Source: Kumtagia ephedrae
GTDB taxonomy: Bacteria > Pseudomonadota > Alphaproteobacteria > Rhizobiales > Rhizobiaceae
Length of the DNA stretch: 64,000 nucleotides
Reading direction: 5' to 3'
Assembly: GCF_003012745.1 (NCBI RefSeq)
Contig: NZ_PXYK01000010.1
Location: 1 to 64,000, forward strand
Position 1 is the stretch's first letter. The number at the start of each line of letters is the position of its first letter. Under the pieces are notes generated by a model. It was not told where the DNA came from and searched no databases. It saw nothing but the letters and a program-made list of their open reading frames with translations. Shown here in pieces: positions 58,486 through 64,000 of this stretch. The translations under genes and the position numbers were made by a program.

Positions 58486-59760
58486 TCAGACCTTGCCACG
58501 CAGCAGCAGATCGAGCCCGATCGCCATGACCTGCGCGGACTGCACCATGTCGTCGATGCCGACCCATTCGTCCGGCCGGTGGGCGAGGTCGAGGATGCCT
58601 GGCCCATACGCCACGCAATCATAGATGTGGCCGATGCGTGCGACATGCTTCTGGTCGTAGGTTCCGGGCGAGATCACATAGTCCGGCTCGCGGTCGAACA
58701 CGGCGCGAATGCCCTGCGCCAGCGCGGTGGGCACCGGCGCGTCGCGCTCACTCATGATCGGCCGCACCTCCATGACGTCGCGGATCTCGTAGTCGAATTT
58801 CTGCCGCTCGCGCTTCAGCCGCTCCAGGATGGCGACGACCTCGCCCTTCACCTCTTCGAGGCTCTCTTCCAGAAGGAAGCGCCGGTCGATGGTGAGGCGG
58901 CAGGAATCGGGCACGTTGGGGGAGGGCAGACCCGGCTTGAAGTCGTCGGTCTGGCCGCCATGGATCGAGTTCAAGTTGAGCGTCGAGCGGCGCGCCCCCT
59001 CCGGCACCACCGGCATGCGCGTGCGCTTGGTGTCGAGCAGCGGGAATAGCTCGGCCTCGAAGGCGGCGAGAACGGCGCTCATATGGCGCACCGCGCAGTC
59101 GCCGAGGAACGGCATGGAGCCATGCGCGATCTCGCCCTTGGTCTCGATCTCCGCCCACCAGACGCCGCGATGACCGAGGCAGATGCGGTCCTTGTTGAGC
59201 GGCTCCGGGATGATGACATGGTCGACGCGCGGTTTCGAGAAATAGCCTTTCTGCGCCAGATAGGCGACGCCGCCGAAGCCGCCCGATTCTTCGTCGACCG
59301 TGCCGGAAATCTCGATGGCGCCGGGAAAATCCGGGTTGAGGTCGATATAGGTTTCCGCGGCGACGATCGCCGCCGCCAGCCCGCCCTTCATGTCGCAGGT
59401 GCCGCGGCCGTAGACGCGCCCGTCCTTCACGACGCCGGCGAACGGATCGACCGTCCAGTCGTGACCGGGTTCGACCACGTCGATGTGGCCGTTGAAATGC
59501 ACGGTCTTGCCCGGCGAGCGCCCCTCGATGCGGGCGACGACATTGGTGCGCGGGTAGCGGTCGGTGTCGCCGGGCGTACCCTCGCCGCGCAGATATTCCA
59601 CCACGAAGCCGCGCCTGCGCAGCCGCTCGCCGAGATACTCAGCGCAGGGCCGGTACGCTTCGCCTGGCGGGTTTACCGTCGGAAAACGAACGAGGTCTAT
59701 GGTGAGCGAAACGAGGTCGTCGCGGCGTGCTGCCACCGCATCAAGCAGACTGTCGGTCAT
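58486..59760 (-). CDS. M20-family deacylase (ArgE/DapE-like)
   Basis: 424 residues. Metal-binding motifs are HFNGHIDVVEPG (His/Asp), GRGTCDMKGGLA (bridging Asp) and TVDEESGGFG (Glu). The family includes acetylornithine deacetylase, succinyl-diaminopimelate desuccinylase and related amidases. Placed upstream of a dipeptide-type ABC importer on the same strand (158 bases), it probably hydrolyses the imported amide. The ends of the gene are typical length. Confidence 0.9.
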   Translation of the reverse strand: MTDSLLDAVAARRDDLVSLTIDLVRFPTVNPPGEAYRPCAEYLGERLRRRGFVVEYLRGEGTPGDTDRYPRTNVVARIEGRSPGKTVHFNGHIDVVEPGHDWTVDPFAGVVKDGRVYGRGTCDMKGGLAAAIVAAETYIDLNPDFPGAIEISGTVDEESGGFGGVAYLAQKGYFSKPRVDHVIIPEPLNKDRICLGHRGVWWAEIETKGEIAHGSMPFLGDCAVRHMSAVLAAFEAELFPLLDTKRTRMPVVPEGARRSTLNLNSIHGGQTDDFKPGLPSPNVPDSCRLTIDRRFLLEESLEEVKGEVVAILERLKRERQKFDYEIRDVMEVRPIMSERDAPVPTALAQGIRAVFDREPDYVISPGTYDQKHVARIGHIYDCVAYGPGILDLAHRPDEWVGIDDMVQSAQVMAIGLDLLLRGKV

Positions 59761-59958
59761 GATGCGATTTCAGCAGGCGAAGCGGGGGCTTGGCAAGCCG
59801 GCTGCAGCGCTGTCGACGGATTTCGGTAGTGCCTGCTCGCAGGAAATCGATCGGCCGAATCCATCTGTGGTGACAAATTGATTGGAGATTTCTTGTCAAG
59901 GTTGCATGGAAGCGTGCAGAAGATGTGCGAACGGAAGCGGTGCGCAGGGGGTTGTCGC

Positions 59959-60390
59959 ATGAAGAGGATTGCATTGGCGGCGAGCATATGTCTCGCATTT
60001 CTTGCCGCAGGCATGGCAACGAGCGCCGCGGCAAGTCTCGTGGCGAAGGTCGACGTCGGCAACCAGACCATGACCATCAGCAAATACGGCAAGGTCGTCC
60101 ATGTCTGGAAGGTGTCGACGGCGCGGAAGGGTTACATTACTCCGCGTGGAAGCTGGCGGCCGACTCGACTGCACAAGATGTGGCGTTCGCGAAAATACGA
60201 CAATTCACCGATGCCTTATTCGGTCTTTTATTATGGCGGCTATGCGATCCATGGGACCAGCGCGGTCGGCAGGCTTGGCCGCCCGGCCTCGCATGGCTGC
60301 GTGCGCCTCGCCACCGGCAATGCCGCGCATTTCTATCAGCTGGTCAAGCAGTTCGGGCCTGGCAATACGCGCATCATCGTGACGAACTGA
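59959..60390 (+). CDS. L,D-transpeptidase (YkuD family)
   Basis: 143 residues with an export signal (1-25, ASICLAFLAAGMATSAAA). The YkuD motif is complete: HGTSAVGR, then SHGCVRL, with catalytic Cys114 and His98. It is a single catalytic domain without LysM. It would make 3-3 cross-links in peptidoglycan or attach proteins to it, in the periplasm. It is divergent from the M20 deacylase gene. Confidence 0.92.
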   Translation: MKRIALAASICLAFLAAGMATSAAASLVAKVDVGNQTMTISKYGKVVHVWKVSTARKGYITPRGSWRPTRLHKMWRSRKYDNSPMPYSVFYYGGYAIHGTSAVGRLGRPASHGCVRLATGNAAHFYQLVKQFGPGNTRIIVTN

Positions 60391-60576
60391 TTGCCATGGC
60401 GGATCTTCGAATTTCGCGTTCCAGGGGAATGGCGTGCCGACCGTTGCACGGTGCGCCATTTGTCTATACAAAATTTGCTATGAATTGACGCTTTCGAGCA
60501 TTTTCTTCCCTGGGCTCGCCCGTTAGAGATGGTCGGGCACGTGGTCGGGATGACCAGCCAGGCCGAGGGACAGGGA

Positions 60577-63426
60577 ATGCCGGCTAAGCCAAGGGTCGCG
60601 CTTTCGGAACCCGTCTCGGACGAGGTTCGCAAGACCACCTGCTATATGTGCGCCTGCCGCTGCGGCATCGACGTGCACATCAAGGACGGCAAGATCCGTT
60701 ACATCGAAGGCAACCGCGACCATCCGGTCAATCGCGGCGTGCTGTGCGCAAAGGGTTCGGCCGGTATCATGCAGCATTACGCACCGGCCAGGCTGCGCGC
60801 GCCGCTGAAGCGCGTCGGCCCGCGCGGCTCCGGACAGTTTCAGGAAATCTCCTGGGACGAGGCGCTGGAGACCGCGACGCGCTGGCTCGGTGAGGTGCGG
60901 GAAAAAGACCCGAAAAAACTCGCCTTCTTCACCGGCCGCGACCAGTCGCAGTCGCTGACCGGCTACTGGGCGCAGATGTACGGCACGCCCAACTATGCCG
61001 CGCATGGCGGCTTCTGCTCCGTCAACATGGCGGCGGCCGGCATCATGACCATCGGCGGCGCCTTTTGGGAGTTCGGTCAGCCGGACTGGGACCGCACGAA
61101 GCTTTTCGTGCTGTTCGGCGTGGCCGAGGACCACGATTCCAACCCGATCAAGATCGGACTGTCGAAGCTGAAGCAGAACGGTGCGCGCTTCGTCTCGGTC
61201 AATCCGGTGCGCACCGGCTATTCGGCGATCGCAGACAACTGGATCGGCATCCGCCCAGGCACCGACGGGCTGCTGATCCTCTCGGTGATCCACGAACTGC
61301 TGAAGGCGCGAAAGATCGATGTCGACTACATCGTCCGCTACACCAACGCCACCTGGCTGGTGATCGACCAACCGGGCGCTGCCGACCACGGACTGTTCGC
61401 GCGCGACGCGGATGGAAAGCCGCTGGTGTTCGAGAGCGTCACCGAGCGGGCAGTGCCGCTCGGCACGCAGGGCGCACGCGCCGCGCTCTCTGGTCGAATC
61501 GAACTGTCGGACGGTCGCCGCGCCGTGCCGGCGTTCCAACTTCTCGCCGAAAAATACCTCGACGCGCAATACGCGCCGGAAGCGGTCGCCGCCGAGACTG
61601 GCGTCGCCGCCGAGGTGATCCGCGGGCTTGCTGCCGAGATCGCGCGGGTTGCCTTCGACGAGGCTATCTTCCTCGACCAGCCTTGGACGGACTTGAACGG
61701 CAACCGCCATGACGGTTTCGTCGGACGGCCCGTATCCTTCCACGCGATGCGAGGCATCTCGGCCCATTCCAACGGCTTCCAGACAGCCCGCGCCCTGCAT
61801 CTCCTGCAGGTGCTGATCGGCGCGATCGATTGCCCCGGCGGCTTCCGCTTCGAGCCGCCTTACCCGAAGCCGGTGGAAGCCCATCCGACACCGCACGGCA
61901 AGGCGGAACATTTCGGCTCCAACAAGCCGTTGTCGGGCCCGCATCTCGGCTTTCCGCGCGGGCCCGAGGACATGCTGATCGACAAGGATGGCAACCCGAC
62001 CCGCATCGACAAGGCGTTTTCCTGGGACGCGCCGTTCTCGGCGCACGGGCTGATGCACATGGTGATCGCCAACGCCCATGCCGGCGATCCGTACCCCATC
62101 GACCTGCTGTTCCTCTATATGGCCAACATGGCGTGGAACTCGTCGATGAACACGGCCGGCGTCATCAAGATGCTGGAGGACAAGGACGAAGCTTCCGGCG
62201 AATACCGCATCCCCAAGATCATCTATTCCGATGCCTATGCCTCCGAGATGGTCGCCTATGCCGACCTTGTGCTGCCGGATACGACCTATCTGGAGCGCCA
62301 CGACTGCATCTCCATGCTCGACCGGCCGATCTCGGAGCCCGACGCGGTGCAGGATGCCATCCGCTGGCCGGTGGTCGAACCCGATCGCGACGTGCGCGGT
62401 TTCCAGTCCGTGCTGCTCGACCTCGGCGCACGGCTGAAATTGCCGGCCTTCGTCGACAATCGCGGCAAGCCGATCTACGAAAACTATGCCGACTATATCG
62501 TGCGGCACGAACGCCGGCCGGGAATCGGCCCGCTGGCCGGCTTTCGCGGCCGCGACGGCGACCGCACCGGGCGCGGCGCCAGCAATCCGGACCAGCTCAA
62601 GCGCTACATCGAAAACGGCTCGTTCTTCTCCGCGCATATCCCGCTGGAGGCGCAGTTCTTCAAGCACGCGAACAAGGCCTACCAGGATTTTGCCGTGCGC
62701 ATGGGGTTTTTCGACCAGCCGCAGCCGGTGACGTTCCAGCTCTACCAGGAATCGCTGCAGAAGTTCCGGCTTTCCGCCGAAGGCGTGCGCGAGCCGGTCG
62801 CGCCGGAAACGCACCGCGCGCGCATCCTCGAAACCTTCGACCCGCTGCCGATGTGGTACCGGCCCTTCGAGGAGGCGGCTGTCGACCGGGAAGAATTCCC
62901 CTACCACGCGATCACCCAGCGGCCGGCGGCGATGTACCATTCCTGGGGCTCGATGAACGCCTGGCTCAGGCAGATTCACACCCGCAACCCGCTCTATGTT
63001 CCTGGCCCGATCTGCGACGAGCATGGATTGCGCGACGACGACTGGGTGTGGGTGATCTCCAACCACGGCCGCATCAAGGTCGAGGTGGCGCGGATGGAAG
63101 CGGTGAATTCCTCGACGATCTGGACCTGGAACGCCATCGGCAAGCGCGGCGGCGCCTGGGCGCTCGACCCGAACTCGCCAGAGGCGACCAAGGGCTTTCT
63201 GATGAATCATTTGATCAACGAACTGCTGCCGCCCAAGGGCGACGGGCTGCGCTGGTCGAATTCCGACCCGATCACGGGGCAGGCGGCCTGGTACGACCTG
63301 AGGGTGCGTATCGAGAAGGCGGAGGCCGGTGTCGAGAGCCAGCCGCATTTTCCCGCCGTCCCCGGATTGCGCCGGAAGGACGAGGTGCCGGCGGAACTGC
63401 GCTACGGCCAGGAGTGGGTGAAGTGA
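60577..63426 (+). CDS. soeA: Molybdopterin oxidoreductase, SoeA-like
   Basis: 949 residues of the DMSO-reductase family. The N-terminal 4Fe-4S set is Cys22, Cys25, Cys29 and Cys57 (TCYMCACRCG and GVLCAKG). Mo-cofactor parts follow, including FFTGRDQSQSLTGYWAQ and FGVAEDHDSNP. There is no twin-arginine signal, so it is cytoplasmic. The length and the partner Fe-S protein downstream fit the large subunit of cytoplasmic sulfite dehydrogenase SoeABC, though other family members cannot be excluded. The start at 60577 has a gaggga site nine bases upstream; 60529 is an alternative. The third subunit would lie beyond the window. Confidence 0.78.
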   Translation: MPAKPRVALSEPVSDEVRKTTCYMCACRCGIDVHIKDGKIRYIEGNRDHPVNRGVLCAKGSAGIMQHYAPARLRAPLKRVGPRGSGQFQEISWDEALETATRWLGEVREKDPKKLAFFTGRDQSQSLTGYWAQMYGTPNYAAHGGFCSVNMAAAGIMTIGGAFWEFGQPDWDRTKLFVLFGVAEDHDSNPIKIGLSKLKQNGARFVSVNPVRTGYSAIADNWIGIRPGTDGLLILSVIHELLKARKIDVDYIVRYTNATWLVIDQPGAADHGLFARDADGKPLVFESVTERAVPLGTQGARAALSGRIELSDGRRAVPAFQLLAEKYLDAQYAPEAVAAETGVAAEVIRGLAAEIARVAFDEAIFLDQPWTDLNGNRHDGFVGRPVSFHAMRGISAHSNGFQTARALHLLQVLIGAIDCPGGFRFEPPYPKPVEAHPTPHGKAEHFGSNKPLSGPHLGFPRGPEDMLIDKDGNPTRIDKAFSWDAPFSAHGLMHMVIANAHAGDPYPIDLLFLYMANMAWNSSMNTAGVIKMLEDKDEASGEYRIPKIIYSDAYASEMVAYADLVLPDTTYLERHDCISMLDRPISEPDAVQDAIRWPVVEPDRDVRGFQSVLLDLGARLKLPAFVDNRGKPIYENYADYIVRHERRPGIGPLAGFRGRDGDRTGRGASNPDQLKRYIENGSFFSAHIPLEAQFFKHANKAYQDFAVRMGFFDQPQPVTFQLYQESLQKFRLSAEGVREPVAPETHRARILETFDPLPMWYRPFEEAAVDREEFPYHAITQRPAAMYHSWGSMNAWLRQIHTRNPLYVPGPICDEHGLRDDDWVWVISNHGRIKVEVARMEAVNSSTIWTWNAIGKRGGAWALDPNSPEATKGFLMNHLINELLPPKGDGLRWSNSDPITGQAAWYDLRVRIEKAEAGVESQPHFPAVPGLRRKDEVPAELRYGQEWVK

Positions 63427-63461
63427 GCGCACGGAAGGCCGCTTTCGTGAGGCCGGTGCTT

Positions 63462-63518
63462 CTTCGCACCCCCCTCTGTCCTGCCGGACTGTCCGGCAGG
63501 ACAGAGGGGGGTGCGAAG
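63462..63518 (+). repeat. Perfect 57-base palindrome, collapsed family A
   Basis: A 28-base arm, beginning CTTCGCACCCCCCTCTGTCC and ending CCGGAC, a single T, then the exact complement. This is the two ends of family A joined without the interior. It sits in the 130-base gap between soeA and soeB and would form a very stable hairpin in their mRNA, able to set the ratio of the two products. Confidence 0.9.
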
Positions 63519-63556
63519 AAACGCTTCCCGAACCGTCCAAAGGGCAAGGGGTTGTC

Positions 63557-64000
63557 ATGACCAGCCTCCCCACCGAACGCTCCGGCAAAAAGCTCGGCCT
63601 GGTCATCGACCTCGACGTCTGCGTCGGCTGTCATGCCTGCGTGGTTTCGTGCAAGGAGTGGAACACCGGCGGCTATGGGTCAGCGCTGTCCGACCAGAAC
63701 CCTTATGGTCCGGACGTTTCCGGCGCATTCCTCAACCGCATCCACACCTTCGAGGTGGTTCCGCAAGGCGGCGAGGTGATCGGCGAGGCGGACGAAGCCC
63801 GCATCGTGCATTTCCCGAAAAGCTGCCTGCATTGCGACGACGCGCCATGCGTCGCCGTTTGCCCGACCGGCGCCTCCTACAAGCGCGGCGAGGACGGCAT
63901 CGTGCTGGTCGAAGAGGACAAGTGCATCGGCTGCGGCCTGTGCGCCTGGGCTTGCCCCTATGGCGCGCGCGAGATGGATCTCGCCGCCGGCGTCATGAAG
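63557..64000 (+). CDS. soeB: 4Fe-4S electron-transfer subunit, SoeB-like (partial)
   Basis: The first 148 residues only; the gene runs off the right edge. Three cysteine groups of a 4Fe-4S ferredoxin domain are seen: DLDVCVGCHACVVSCKEWN, SCLHCDDAPCVAVCPTG and DKCIGCGLCAWACPYGA. It belongs to the DmsB/PhsB/SoeB-type subunits that carry electrons from the molybdenum subunit to a membrane anchor. It follows the SoeA-like gene by 130 bases, with the perfect palindrome between. Confidence 0.85.
   Translation, partial: MTSLPTERSGKKLGLVIDLDVCVGCHACVVSCKEWNTGGYGSALSDQNPYGPDVSGAFLNRIHTFEVVPQGGEVIGEADEARIVHFPKSCLHCDDAPCVAVCPTGASYKRGEDGIVLVEEDKCIGCGLCAWACPYGAREMDLAAGVMK

Noticed and set aside
60523-63606. 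1027-codon open frame on the minus strand opposite soeA
   Set aside because: It is a shadow frame of GC-rich codon use; the plus strand has the full molybdenum-enzyme motifs and a ribosome site, while the minus frame is Arg/Val/Asp-rich with no family features.

Overview
The window is G+C-rich, densely packed bacterial DNA. Several traits point to an alphaproteobacterium of the order Rhizobiales, probably near Mesorhizobium/Phyllobacteriaceae (inference; there is no rRNA here). These are a DivJ/PleC-type histidine kinase, an ExoI-like nuclease, the rhizobial form of betaine-homocysteine methyltransferase (bmt), CobQ, DUF6894, and intergenic palindromes whose arms read like ACCCCCCTCTGTCCTGCCGG. 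I found no tRNA, rRNA, CRISPR array, phage or transposase gene. Almost all of the window is coding; the only gene-free stretch above 300 bases is 45079-45477.

Left part (1-10.4 kb): a sensor kinase, a secreted nuclease, a glutathione S-transferase, a uracil-DNA glycosylase relative and an Lrp regulator. Next comes a small two-gene pair (4868-5621) whose second member is a HEPN-like protein that seems to start at CTG. The Anbu module follows (6300-10351): circularly permuted ATP-grasp, alpha-E protein, transglutaminase and the Anbu proteasome-like hydrolase.

10.4-17.7 kb is a catabolic operon behind a candidate sigma-54 promoter: an NMT1/THI5-type ABC importer, a cytosine-deaminase-like amidohydrolase, an FAD-linked oxidase and two tandem flavodoxin-fold oxidoreductases. 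17.7-32.8 kb is mixed housekeeping and stress content: a QueG-like ferredoxin, an amino-acid permease, a general-stress dehydrogenase, a sigma factor beside a membrane-anchored von Willebrand protein, a self-regulated PadR repressor, bmt with a palindromic operator, and a desaturase divergent from an XRE regulator.

33-50 kb is enriched in genes for methylated onium compounds. It holds an MttB-family methyltransferase, an MFS carrier, a dimethylglycine/sarcosine dehydrogenase, a DddP protein with every known metal and catalytic residue, two tandem MFS carriers, an aminotransferase, two genes of valine-type degradation, and a DddL/DddQ-type cupin lyase directly upstream of cobQ. The right end carries a dipeptide-type ABC importer with an M20 deacylase, an L,D-transpeptidase and the start of a SoeAB-type sulfite dehydrogenase. 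Cleavage of dimethylsulfoniopropionate, betaine demethylation and sulfite oxidation would fit one lifestyle, but that link is inference.

Two families of palindromic repeat run through the window. Family A has terminal inverted repeats and is collapsed to a perfect 57-base palindrome between soeA and soeB. Family B occurs four times, and twice lies in frame inside protein genes: a PhnD-like binding protein and a double ABC ATPase. I consider the in-frame copies, the DddP/cupin pair and the CTG-started HEPN gene the most interesting observations.
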